Below the pieces are notes generated by a model that was given only the letters and a program-made list of their open reading frames with translations, was not told the origin of the DNA and did not search any database. A stretch of 64,000 bases of DNA from Dillenia suffruticosa. Its lineage: Eukaryota; Streptophyta; Magnoliopsida; Dilleniales; Dilleniaceae. A program made the position numbers and the translations under genes. Positions 13,796 to 25,700 of the stretch are shown in pieces; position 1 is the first letter of the stretch; the number at the start of each line of letters is the position of its first letter. The stretch spans positions 2,527,501 to 2,591,500 of the forward strand of contig JAVTVX010000031.1 of NCBI GenBank assembly GCA_033439265.1, written 5' to 3'.

Positions 13796-14070
13796 CGAAC
13801 TCAACTAAATTAATTTCTAGAATAATAGAGAATAATTGAGTATAGAGTAGAATTAGAAACCCCCACAAAAGGCACATAGCTACGTAGTAAAGGGGTTAGC
13901 CACCCCTAAATTCACCGTAAAGTCATGAACTCTTGAGTCAGACTCATTACGTAACAATCCTCCGATCTGAACCATACGTGAAAGAAAACTTGAAAATCCA
14001 TCCGTTTTCAATTTGTAAAATCTTGGGGAGGGGGGACCATCGAATCGAGGAACTCAAGTGAGGAGGAGGA
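13796..14070. other. Spacer between LTR-derived sequences
   Basis: There is no ORF of note. It contains 'ggggaggggggaccatcg' and ends in GAGGA (14066-14070), which is probably the left target-site duplication of the next solo LTR (AAGGA on the right, 18834-18838). Confidence 0.5.
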
Positions 14071-17000
14071 TGTAACACCGGCAAAATTTAATGTTTTGAT
14101 TTTTTTTCCATCACACTTAAATTGCCAAGTGTTGAAAATTTTCTAATTTTGATCTATTGTATAATTTCAAAATATTTGGCAAGTAGGTATATATATTATA
14201 GACTATATATTTAACAAAGGAAGAATTGGCCTAGTGGTGTTAAATTTGTTTTGGACAAATTGGAGAACATGAGATCAAACTAAACAAATGCCAAAGTGAA
14301 GGAGCACAATTCGGTCTTGACAAATAAAATGGGATGAGGAGTTTATTGATTCAAAAAAAAAAGAATGAAAATCGACTTGTGCATTAGTGGAGATGAGAAA
14401 TGACAAAAATGCCATCCAAATTCAATAAAATCCAAAAACATTCATAAGGGCAAAATGATAATTTTAACTCCAAAAAAAAAAGAAAAAAAGGGGAAAGCAA
14501 ATGTGCATTTCAGAGATTCTACTTTCATTTCACGAAGCAGTTCTCTTCTTTCGTCTCTCGATCTTCGTTCTTCCATCCATTTCATTTAATTTTTTTTATC
14601 AAATTTATTCTCTCCCATAAAAACATTTACTCCACTTAAGTTAATTTTCAAGATCATCAATTATTGCGTGGGAAAAAAGATTGAAGGCGGAAAATCAAAT
14701 ATTGTTCAACGAAGGAGAAAAATTAGGGTTTTTAAACCCAACCTTAAAAAACCCAATCCAATCCCAAAATTGAGGTATTTTCTTACTCTTAATCTTGGGT
14801 TTAGTTTCTTTAATACTGAATTTGATGTTATTGTTGAGATTTGGTAGAATTTCGTAAGGAGATCAATGCCCTAATTCTGTGAATAGTGAAAATTTAGAGG
14901 GAAAATAAAAATAAAAATTTTATTTACATATAAATGAGGTGCAATTGATGAAATTAGAATGTACATTCAGGAATTGAAAAAATTAGGAGAAATTAGGGTT
15001 TAAATAAAATTGGAAAAAATTTGTAAACCCTTGAATTTGAGGAGAATAACCCGAAATTGTTATTGTTGATTTAGGACAACTCATTAGGGTTTGAAAAGAG
15101 TTTTCTTGGGTATTTATAATGTGTAGGGAGTGAATACACTCCCTAAAAGATGAGTTGATGGTTCATTATAATCTTAAATGAGTAAAATTATTTAAAATCC
15201 TTTACAAATGATTTGGAATGATTTTTATACGATTATGTGGCACCGAGAAAGTTAAAAAAAAAAAAAAGAGAAAAGAAAAGTCAAAGTATATTTTTTTATT
15301 TCCTCTCCCCTCTCCATTTTCCTAATCTCATTACCCGAAACCCATTTCTCCCCTCTCTCATTCTCACTCTCTCCCTCTCTCGATTTCCTCATCCATCTCT
15401 CTCTGCTTCTCCGCTTTCTCATTCCGTCGAAGACAATCAGACAATGGTGAAGGGGACAATCTCTCTCTTCGACTACCGATGATTGACCTCAGATCTTTGA
15501 GCTAGGTTTGCATCTCAAGGTACAAATCTCATATCTTTCTTTACTCTTTGCTCTCTCGTTTATCTCTCTCTCTATACCCTAGTGTTTCCATTTCTTCTAA
15601 TATGCAAGGAAAATATTCTGATGTCTCTCTTCTGCACTGTGAGTGAACATGATTTTCATGTTTGCAGTAACTATGATTCATGAGACACCATGGGTAGTTG
15701 ATTTCATCTAAGGTTTATTAGCAACAAGGAAAATAAGAGAAATGAAAAAGGAAAAAGTATACGAGTATTCACTGGGATAAGAGAGGAGCGCCTAGAATGA
15801 TTTTGATTTATTTGCTACCCGAAAATTGGAATAGGTTTGAGGGTTTTAGAGAATGGAGATGCAAACTCTGATATTAGATTCTTTCTTTTGCAAAATGACC
15901 CGCTTATGTGAATAATAAAATATAAGTCTTTTTGTCCCTACGTCCACCATTTTGATCTCTGTACTCAGGGCGTAAACATTTGATTGTACTATTTTTATAC
16001 AAACTTTTTTTACTCCCTTTATGTTTTCATCACTATTCCATTTGAATGACTATTATTTGCCCATAGAATACTTTTAGCATTTAAAAGCCTCTCATGCCCT
16101 ATTGTGATTGCTGTTCTGTAATTATGATGTTGAGATTAAGTTGTTTGTTGGCAAAGTAACCGGGTAAAAGAGACAATTTCATCAAATGTATTTAAGACCT
16201 AGATACTATTAGAGTTAATAGTTTTATGATGGCATGCTTCTGAGATGTAGAAAATATACCAGGTTTAGGACAATCTATTGGAACTTGAAATGAGATTTCT
16301 TTGGAGCCGATAATATCTAGGGAGTGAATACCCTCTTTAGGTGAGTGGATGACTATGTTTCATATGAATGAGAAATTATTTTCAACCATGGTTTCTTAAT
16401 TGAATTTTTAAATGAGTTTGTGGAATGGATTTATAAATGTTTTGTGATTGTGGTGAGTCTTGAAATGAATTTTATGACAAAACCATGACTATTGAATTTG
16501 AATGATAATTTATTTACACCATGTTACGATTGAATATTCATATGAATTGTGAAATGTTGCTCTATTTTATACATTAAGTATGAATTGATTATGAAATTGA
16601 ATATGGTAATGTGGTGCTGGAAATGAAACGACTATAATCTAAGTCTTGCCATGGACCGAGCTATCAGGGCGGCGTGATTAAGGTCGGTTAAATTGGACTG
16701 GGGGTAGGTGGGTTGGAGAGCCTCTACCAGCTATCGGATAACGTGGTAGCACCCCATGGAGCTTTGGGATAACATGGTGGATTGATATGAATAATTTTAT
16801 ATGAATGAATTTTTTTATTGCATTATATTATATTTGATACATGTATTTGGAATCACCACTTTTACCCCTCATTTATATGCTGCATACTATTGCACTCCAC
16901 TCATGGATATTTAAAATATTCACCCCCTTATTTTTAAAAATTATTTTCAAAGGAAATATAGAGTGACGACGTCTACTAGCGCCGATCGGAGGACTATTTT

Positions 17001-18833
17001 TAGTTGATTTTGAGTAGGTATGGATTATGTAATCATTTTGAGAGTTGTAAATTATCGGACCATGAAAAAAAAGTTCTGTACATCTCATATCGTGCGGATT
17101 TTACTGATACTAGTTGAATTTTTTGAGCAAGTATTAAAAAAATCCGAACGACTATGACTTGAGACTTGATTTTTTTGTATGAAATTATGTTTGAGAAAAT
17201 GTTTTATCTTGTATCGGAACATTTGGATTATAATGATATATTTCGATATATTATTCTGATTTTATGAGTTTTATGAACTGTCTGAAAATTCTGCATTGGC
17301 TGGGATGACCACATTGTATGTATGCATGTACAGGAATTCCCCGATTGTGTGCCGATGCATGCATGTGTGTACAGGGATGGGCCGGATGAGTCCCTTGCAT
17401 GCGTGTTGTGTATATGATTTTTTATTTGATGGATTTATATTTTGAAAGATTTATTGTACAATTGGAATGTATTGCGCTATCCCGATATATGGGGAGGTTA
17501 TGCCCGTATGCCGAGATAACGCGACGGTTGTTACGTGCTCGACAGGAGAGTCAGGGCGTGACAATTGATATGAACTGTTTTGTGATCATAGGCTGTCCGA
17601 AATCTGAATTTGAACTCGATATGCATTAATTATATTTATAATTGAGATTGTGCCATGTAATTATTGGATATTTGATTTGTGAATGCTAAATTATGGTTTG
17701 ACAACTGATTATTGAAAATTTGGCACTTTGATTAAGAAATTGAATGGTTGTGAAAAAAAAGAGAAATGGTGCAGTGAAAATGGTTATAGTCATTTCTTTC
17801 CCCCCACGGAGCAACCGACGGGATGATGTGGTTGAGGGTTGGATCAGATTAGCGAGGGAGACAGACGTGACTCCCTTTGCTGTATGTCAAGCTATATTTG
17901 GATGCACCCCAGTAAGGCACGATTCAATGCCAAGGAAGGAGGTTTTGGTATTTTGAGATATATGGAATAAACACCCCTTGGTGAGCTTTTGTTTGGATTC
18001 GACCAAATCTGGTACATGAGTGTTTTCATTGAAGAACCCTATGATTTTTGAGAAAATTGAATTAAATGGATACATGTTTGTTGAATTATCCTAATTTATT
18101 GAAATCATTTTTTTTATATATATAATGTTGTTATGAATTATGTTTTGATCTCCCCACTTTCACCCCTCATTTATTGTTACAATACCCTCGCACTTCACTT
18201 ACTGAGTTTTCCCAATATTCACCACTCTCTTTATAATTTTCAGAGGATATTTAGTAGGGAGATTTCTTGGAAGTTGCGGAAGAATTATTTTTACTGATTT
18301 ACATATGTATTTAATGATATAGGGTTTATTTTGGGATGATGTGTAATCCATAGAAGGGAAAAATTCGTATTAGTTTTTTGATTTTGATATAATCGATACT
18401 TGTCCTATGACGAGGGGCAAGTATTGATAAAATCTACACTTGTTCATTGTGGAATTTGGTCATTTTCGTTTAGATTTTAGGGTTTCTCCTTTAGCAAAAC
18501 TTATTGTTTCAAATGAGATATTTGGACTTTTGATTTAAATTTTTAGTTGTATATGGATGAGAGGGTATTGGAAACTGTCTGGAAGGCCGAATTGGCCATT
18601 TTGCATGTGTGCATTTACAGGGATGGATCCGGTGGATTCTCTGTTTGTGTGTCTTTGCATGCTTTTGATAATTGATGACATAAGATGATTATTTGAATGT
18701 TGTTGAATTATTTTTGAAACAGGATAAACAGATCGAATGTCTTGCTGTGTTCCAGTATATGGGGAGATTCTGTTTATATATTAGAATAACGCGACGATTG
18801 TTGCGTGTTTAATTCGAGGGTCGAGGCGTGACA
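14071..18833 (+). mobile_element. Solo LTR of a Ty3/gypsy relative, split by a second LTR
   Basis: The LTR opens TGTAACACC at 14071 and closes GGCGTGACA at 18833, the same terminal pattern as the 1068-11623 element but on the opposite strand. Flanks are GAGGA (14066-14070) and AAGGA (18834-18838), a 4/5 match that looks like an aged target duplication. Its body is interrupted by another LTR at 15236-17563; without it the LTR is about 2.4 kb. The segment 17760-18080 matches the reverse complement of 1840-2110 in the first element (the 'gtcattccctcc...cgacgg' and 'tgccaaggaagagg' landmarks). No internal coding region or primer site is present, so it is a solo LTR. Confidence 0.72.
15236..17563 (+). 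mobile_element. Second solo LTR nested in the first
   Basis: It begins TGTGGCACCGAGAAAG at 15236 and ends AGTCAGGGCGTGACA at 17563, matching the LTR ends of the family. The start is followed by the CT-rich block (15300-15480) that corresponds to the GA-rich block near the ends of the 1068-11623 LTRs. Sequence just left of it (15060-15235) is related to its own interior (16260-16450), as expected when one family member lands in another. I cannot confirm its target duplication (GATTA left, ATTGA right). Short ORFs such as 15237-15482 and 17399-17629 are LTR sequence, not genes. Confidence 0.72.
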
Positions 18834-18840
18834 AAGGATA

Positions 18841-19300
18841 AGAGCTATAGGCCATTGCTAGCCAACCATTCCAGGTATAACTAAAGCCATCTCTCTTGAC
18901 ACCCTCCGGAGATAATAGTTGATACCGAACTTTCCAAATGGCCCATAGAGTGTAGCCAAAGAAAACAGCTCGTGGAAACCCTATGTGGAGGACACAAGAC
19001 TTGACAGTTACGGACTAGCCAGTCCTTTTCAGCCAATTCCAAAAACCAGCTTAGAAAGGGAGGAAGATTTAAGGATTTGAGACCAAACTTGGTGAATTAG
19101 AGCACAATCGCGAAAGTGGAGAAGACCTGTCTTTGGAAGCTCATGACATAGAGGACATAGGGGATCGGTGGAAATCTCAAGCCAGAACCAGGTAGTGTTC
19201 ATCAACAGTGTACAATGAAATGCAAATCCAACTCCATGAAGCAGAAGGAGGTCTTGCCTATATACTGTATTGCAAAGCTTTCAAAGGTCCTGGCATGGGG
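18841..19300 (-). pseudogene. LINE fragment with reverse-transcriptase zinc-binding (zf-RVT) region
   Basis: On the minus strand around 19200-19080 one frame reads 'DPLCPLCHELPKTGLLHFRDC', the C-x2-C...H-x4-C signature of the zf-RVT domain found C-terminal to plant non-LTR reverse transcriptases. A further stretch near 18960 reads 'LWAIWKVRY', and the frame is broken by stops. No poly(A) end or target duplication was located. It abuts the right end of the solo LTR. Confidence 0.65.
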
Positions 19301-19489
19301 ACAACACTAGCCTTTCAGGAAAATTAATTCCGTATGCTTTGGCACTTCGACTTGACGATGTTCTGGAACACCACATAATTGCATGACCGCACAATTAGAA
19401 TAAAATGATGGCTTTAATATATTCATTTTTTGACGTCCTTTATAGTTACTTGGCTGGTCATTTTGTTTATGCGTCCTTAGAATTTTTGC

Positions 19490-21781
19490 TAACAATCGGT
19501 TTGAAGTTTTGAAATGTTATGATGGCAAGCTTTTGGAGAAATAATGCTTTTTTTTTATTAATAAATAAAATGAAACTTCAAAATGAGGTTTAGGAAGTAG
19601 AAACGAAGAAACAGGATTCTGAGGCCATGAAGAATCCTAACAATGATAAGTAAGCTTTGACCTCTTTTTTTCCTTTCTTAATCAGTAACCATGGGAGCAA
19701 GCTTATGGAGGAAAAATGTTTTTATTTTTATCAATATATAGAAAGAAACTTCGAAGGAGAAACAAAGAAATAGCACTTAGAGACGCCGGAGGATGTTGAG
19801 GCCTTGAAGAAAACTGACAACGATAAGTAACAGTGACCTCTTTTCCTTTCTTATTCTGTAACAATCAATTTGATGTCTTGAAATGTTATGATAGAAAGCT
19901 CAACGTTGAAAAAAAATGTTTTTTAATAAATAAAATGAATTTTGAAGTAGGGCAAAGAAAAAGAAGAAACAAGATGTCAAACAAAAAGAAACTCTTGGGG
20001 CTTATGCTGGTGTTGAGGATGCTGAGGCCGGAGAACACAAGAATAATTCTGGGAATAATAAGTAAGCAGTGACCATTTTCCCTTTGTTAATCAGTCTTTC
20101 TTGGCGCTCAGCTCAGTGCACTTTACCATGACAATTTGTGGTATTCTGTTAACTTATCCGTAAAACTGTAGGAGTACAGGTGACCCACAGGATCATTTCC
20201 TGGGAATGGGAGCAAAGTTGAAGAGTAAGAGAAAGCTTCGGAGTGATAAAGAAGAAGATTTGAATGCCCCAAAAGAGGGCAGAATTGAGAAAGACAAGTC
20301 AAATGCTGATAACATTCAGCAAAATTTGCAAGTTCAGAATTTAGCTCACAGCATGTAAGTAATATTTGGGCATAAATATTATTTTATAAATTCAACTTCG
20401 AACTTGTGTTGCATTGCAAGTGTAAGGATGTCACACCCCTAGAAATCTCATTTTCTTAGAATTTGAGCAATTCTAGCAGGTCAAGCAACAAATTAATGTC
20501 CAAAGCCTCCATATCATGAACAGTATCTTTAAATAAACTAAAGACAAAGAAGAAATCCACATGGTCATAGTTTAATCAACGAAGAAAAAAAACAACTTGA
20601 GGGGAAGGAATGACGATTCTGATGTGTCTTCTATGTGATTTGTTTTACTGTGCCTGCAACCATACTGATATGATTTATAGTAATGAACTTTGGTTTTAAT
20701 GTCCAAAAAATGAGCAGAGAATTCATAAGATTTGCTTCTATTTATTATAAGGCAAGTAAAGTGGTGCTCAAAATGTCATTTACATTTTATTTGCTGCTCT
20801 GGGTTCTAGTGCAATGATTTGGTGACTTCTGGTAAAACTATGGTAACTTCAGTGATAAAGCTGATCATGTTGCTAAAGAAAATCTTCAAGGAGAAAGAAA
20901 GCAGTGACCCTTGAAGATGCAAGTGCGGGGCAGTCTCATGTGCCTACGAAGGAAAACACATTGGCACACGGGTGTGAAAGTCGTTCTTGGTTCATCAAAA
21001 GTGAAGACATTGGCTAGTGGATTGGTTGTTGAGGAACTCGAGACTGGAAAGCTTGAGGGAAAAATAGCTACTCAAGGGAAGAAGGTAAATTTGTTATTAC
21101 TCCCGTGTTTCTTGACTAATCAATTGTACATTGTTCATCTGCCTGTTATCAAGAGCAAAGACTTGCATTGCATTACTTTTCACATTGTAGCGCATCCTTT
21201 TCTTCCATGAAAATTCCTTCAAGGAAAGGAGATCATAATAGTTGGAAAATGAAAAAGTCTTGAACAAATTTTCCAGGTTAGCATCCATTATATTATACAG
21301 CCAAGATGGAGAATGGAGAAATAGTTGACTCAAACTGTAGGTGGCACACCTCATAAGTTTCGTTTATGTGCTTTAGAAAGAAATATCTTTTCCGGCCAAC
21401 TCTTTTTCCTCAAGTTTTTTCTTTTTAATTTTTATTTCCCTTGTTGTTAATATGTCATTTGTTGCAGGTGATACAGAGGTCATGCAAGGATGGAATATTG
21501 GTCTTGAAGGTGAAAACACATTCTCTCTTTTTGCGGTTTTCTCATTTCTACGTATATGTAGATGCAACACTTGCAAAACTTCAGCGAGAAAAAGCAGACT
21601 TGTGATCCCACCATCAATCAGGTAATTGCTTAACCTACTTGCTGAATTAGAGTCAATGGCCACATTCCCTCTGTTAACCTAAGTTTTTCTGACATGCAGC
21701 AATGCGGGTGAAGGAGCTACTAAGAAGATCGCATTGCACTCACCCCTCGTATGCGAAGTTGAATTGTTTCGCGTCTGTTGA
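19490..21781 (+). pseudogene. FKBP43/53-like peptidyl-prolyl isomerase, broken gene
   Basis: This is the remnant of a plant nuclear multidomain FKBP. Probable exons are three lysine-rich linker exons (see the repeat entry), 20172-20354 (charged linker), 20852-21084 ('TLASGLVVEELETGKLEGKIATQGKK', the start of the FK506-binding fold), 21277-21367 ('GEIVDSN' then 'GGTPHKFRL'), 21468-21509 ('DTEVMQGWNIGLE'), 21562-21621 ('SRLVIPPSI') and 21700-21781 ('CEVELFRVC', stop). The core order matches FKBP folds: V-S-x-x-Y, DSN, FRLG, EVIxGWDxGL, LxIPPS and FxVELxxV. I found frame breaks inside 20852-21084 and two in 21277-21367, and a Gly of FRLG reads Cys. The N-terminal nucleoplasmin-like domain expected of FKBP43/53 is not visible upstream. 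Most likely it is a 5'-truncated pseudogene; a heavily respliced gene is less likely. Confidence 0.7.
19492..20095 (+). repeat. Three tandem copies of an exon-plus-intron unit in the FKBP remnant
   Basis: The unit occurs at about 19492-19673, 19683-19840 and 19858-20095. Each copy opens with 'tttgaagttttgaaatgttatgat...gcaagct' or a decayed version of it. A T-rich tract and 'aataaaatgaaacttc' follow, then a purine-rich exon ending in '...gataa' or '...aataa' joined to a GTAAGC/GTAACA donor, then 'gacctcttttcctttcttaatcagtaac'. The exons encode charged, lysine-rich linker sequence. The third copy is longer by about 50 bases. Confidence 0.75.
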
Positions 21782-23966
21782 TTATGTTTGGATCATACTT
21801 TGGTGCTTGGTGGAGACAGTAGTGGATGGCGGTGAAAGCTTTTAGTGAAGCAAACAATGAGATTACTGTTTTTGTTTTCAAATTTTGGTATGCCACAACA
21901 GAACAGTATTCTGAAGAGAGGAGCTGAAATAGTAGTCTAGTTATCAATGGTGAACGGACAGTTCTTTTGTTTCCTAAGTTTAAGGATCCTTGCCTACATA
22001 TGAAGATAATGTATGTGACTTTGACTTGCAAATGAAGCAAGAATGTGTCGGTGTTAAAATTTTGATTTCATTCTATAAACATGCACTGATGCTCGCTCTA
22101 TGGCATGGCAAGAGTGGTGGAGAAACATTTCTTTTGCTCCTTCAATTTATGATCCTATATATTATGATTCAAAAAATCAAATTAGACATGCTTTATTCCC
22201 TTAGCCCCAATATTTACTATGCAACAAGGAACAGAAAAGGATCAAATAAATTGATCTTCAACAAGATTTTGCAGATAAGAAGTCAAGTCTGCAAGCAAAA
22301 TTTCACATTTTTGGACAACCCATCCTCAGGGCATGCCCAATACCAACATTGATCAAAAACAGATTTTGGGTTCCAAATGAACTTTCCTTGAAATGACTAG
22401 TGAAAAGAGAATATTGTGGGCGAGAAATTGAGAGCATTGGGCATACTGCATCGCTATGTCCTAATTCTAAGGTATTAGGTGATTAGGATGGCATGGTGTT
22501 GGAGCGGATGAAGCTCAAATGTAGGACATGCAACCATGGTTCACACCCTAGTGATAAATATTATTAAATCTCAATGTATTTGATCCTTACATTCATCTTT
22601 TCATAATCAAATATGTTAAAAATCTTCGGTTTTAACCGGAATTAGCTTTATCGTGTCAAATCATTAAATCTTCATAGTTCCTTCTAAATTTTATTTTATT
22701 TTTTTATTACAAAAGAAGAGAAAAAAAATTAGATTTTAAAGAAAATCATATCCTAAATATCACGTTTTAAAAAGGGTACACCTCACATAAAGAAAGAAAA
22801 ACATAACTCATAGAGTCCAGAACGGACTGAGCGTCCTAATCTGGCAATAATATTTGTTCAGCTATTTCCCTCTCTCCGAATAAAAAGCATCTCATGCACA
22901 GAGGTGGAGTGAATTAGCTCCTATTTTATATTTTTTCTAATGTGCAGAAAGCTTTGTCAAATGCAATTTTGGGTTCTTAACCACTTATGACTTGCATTTT
23001 TACTCGAATTGTTTCTATAATATTTTGGTTGAAACATAATGATGTTTGCTGGGGTCATGATTTTGAGAGTCAGCTTTAAAATTTCCATTTCATCGTACAC
23101 CCAATAAAAAGGTTAAAAAATCAAATTTCAAAAAAAAAAAAAAAAGCGAAATCATGGGCCACTTTAAAAGAATTTAATATTAATCTTAACAAAAATGAAA
23201 TAATTTTTTTTATAGAAACTTATTTTTACTTATAAAAATTTTATATTTGTAATTATCTTTTTATTTTAATCAAAGAGTATCGTAAGTAACTAAAATAAAG
23301 TTAAATTATTTAAATTATGATTCTTTCTTTTTTATGGTTCTATAAACATTTGAATATGAAATTATCAAACTCGAAGAGAGAGTTTGTATCATTAGACTGT
23401 TTTTTGGACACAAATTATGATTCTTTCAAAAGGCCCCAAGTGTTCGAAAATTATTAAATTCCAGTTAAAGCCCATGTTTCAGGAAGTCGTATTGATTAGA
23501 CGAAAACCAACATTCTGGGATCCCCACCCCCTAAACACACACACATGGCCTATTCACATTAACCCTTCTTTGGTTTAGTTAATAATCAGGGTGGCCCATA
23601 TTTAATGTCACTATTAGAATAGAAGCAGGTTACCCCGAAGGTCTTTTTTGATGCGTTTATTTTTTTTATATATATATATAAAATTTAAATTCAAAAATTT
23701 ACTTAAGTGATATCGATACTCTGCTACTGAACCAAATAGGTATTCGTTCCTCCTTGTAAGATTTATCATTTCTAAAAATATGATATTCAAGATATGATTT
23801 CTTTTAAAAATTAGGATTCCTTACTCTTGTTTGTTAAAAAAAAAAAAAAGATGCAGCTATAAAATATTAGACACAAATGTCTAATTATATCTTTAAAAAT
23901 AGAAAATTTTGAGCTAAAAGATTCTAAAAATAATATTTTAAGAAATAAATATTATACTCTGTAATA
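21782..23966. other. Downstream of the FKBP remnant; no gene seen
   Basis: 21782-22400 may be the old 3' region of the FKBP gene. An ORF at 21990-22352 shows no recognisable motif and no coding context. Beyond that the DNA is AT-rich, with a SINE-like copy at about 23655-23755 on the minus strand (A-box-like 'tggttcagtagcagag'). Confidence 0.55.
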
Positions 23967-23967
23967 C

Positions 23968-24001
<34 letters not shown>

Positions 24002-24002
24002 G

Positions 24003-24061
<59 letters not shown>
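23967..24061. repeat. (TTA)n trinucleotide microsatellite
   Basis: There are about 95 bases of TTA/ATT repeats with a single interruption (TGATTATT at 24001). The apparent poly-isoleucine ORF on the minus strand is an artefact of this repeat. Confidence 0.98.
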
Positions 24062-24877
24062 CATGTGCATTATGTTAATGAACAAAGAGATGATTTTTTT
24101 ACCCAAAAAAAAAACCTTTTTAAGTTTAATCTAGAATAAAGTATAAGAACAAATTCAAAACAAAGATCCACAGAGAGTTTAAAATTTTCATCTAAAGAAT
24201 CTTATCTATAGTTTTAATGGCAGAGGCAAGGAAAGAGAATTTGTAAAATTTCTATTTATTGTTTAATGATTTATGTTCGATTGGAGTTGAGGGTTTTTAG
24301 GTTAATCTAGCATGGAGAATGAAGATAGTTCGATCCCTTTGTATGGTTAGATTCGAATAGAGAGAGAAACAAGACATGAGAACGAAGATAAAGAGAGAGA
24401 ACTAGATATTGAAGTATTCTTTTTTGGGGTTTAACATCCATAAACGGTGTTTCTCCTAAAAGTTAGGGAAGAAAAATTCATTTATCAAATATTTTTAAAA
24501 GAGGATAACAATAGAAAAAAACTACATTACGAGAATTATCTTTTAAAATGAATTCGTGAAACTAATTAATTGAAATATGATTTTAAATATCGATTAATAT
24601 AGTATAAAAATTTATAATATATATTTTTAAAAGAGGGTAAAATTGTAAGTCGTTAGTTCATATTCCTTTTCTAGTGTATATGTCATAATAAGGTGACAGA
24701 GAGAGGGCAAGCAGCCACTACTTTTTTTTTTCCTATATTCATACATTTGTTGGAGGATATGAAGCATGGGATGGTTGCCAATTGAAAATGACTCTCCTTG
24801 TTATTAAACAAACTCAAATATGACATGATTTATACAATTATACCACTTGAAGCAAAACATACAGAACATTATGTCTT

Positions 24878-24911
<34 letters not shown>

Positions 24912-25244
24912 GGAGAGATTGGTGGACCAGAGTGCAAGTTATTGCACATTGATAACTAGGCAAGTGGGGATAATGAAGTTTGGTAGCTTTAGAGGACAGA
25001 AACTTGAAAAGAGATAATCATGTAATTGTCGGTAAAACTTAATTTATTCAGGAGACTTGCATAAGCAAGTTACTCTTGTGGTCCCATTAAGCTTGATAAT
25101 CATGGATTCTCACGCAGCAGGTACACGGGATAGGGAGTTAACCATATTCTGATCGGTGCCTTTCTTTGATGCTTCCTTTTGGACTGCATCCTCTCCCACC
25201 ATGCCAAGACGTCACCTTTTAATCAGCAAGCAACTACCATACAC
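24062..25244. other. Intergenic, AT-rich, with a (GA)n tract
   Basis: I see no gene. A GA-rich microsatellite lies at 24879-24918. The rest is low-complexity AT-rich DNA with no clear mobile-element ends. Confidence 0.6.
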
Positions 25245-25700
25245 TCAAAAAAAAAATCTTTCGATTTCTACAATCCAATCTAAGACTTCCTTGATCTTTA
25301 GATTTCCATTAAAATAAGAAATATATTTCTTTAATTTGAATTTGTTGGCGCCCCTTTTGCCATATTCAAACCTTCCAAATCCGTCATTTCTCCTAAATTC
25401 AACAAAGTAATAACCTTCTTCACTTGAGTCTTCCATCTAGACATGGTGTCCATGATGGTGCTCACTAACAGTTCTGCCAGCACGCCCTCCACAAGCGAAA
25501 GTCATCTCAAACACCAAACCGAATGGCCTTCCTTGTTTCTATTGGCATCAATGCCAAAAGCATCTAGCTGATCTACAATTTCTTTGAAAGGTTGTTTGAT
25601 ACACTTGAATCTGAGATCCCACTGCTCTAATGCTTTCAATGTCACCCCTTGATCTGGTTGCTGTAAGGTCTAAACTCTCTGATCTTTATCATTAGAACGG
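25245..25700 (-). pseudogene. Ty3/gypsy gag fragment
   Basis: On the minus strand the frame at 25436-25245 contains 'FNGNLKIKEVLDWIVEIERFF', matching the conserved gag N-terminal motif F-x-G-x-L-x-x-x-x-x-x-DW-x-x-x-x-ERFF of plant Ty3 elements. Upstream (25440-25660) a second frame reads 'LEQWDLRFKCIKQPFKEIVDQLDAFGI', plausibly the preceding part of gag. There are stops between the pieces and no LTR was found nearby. Confidence 0.65.
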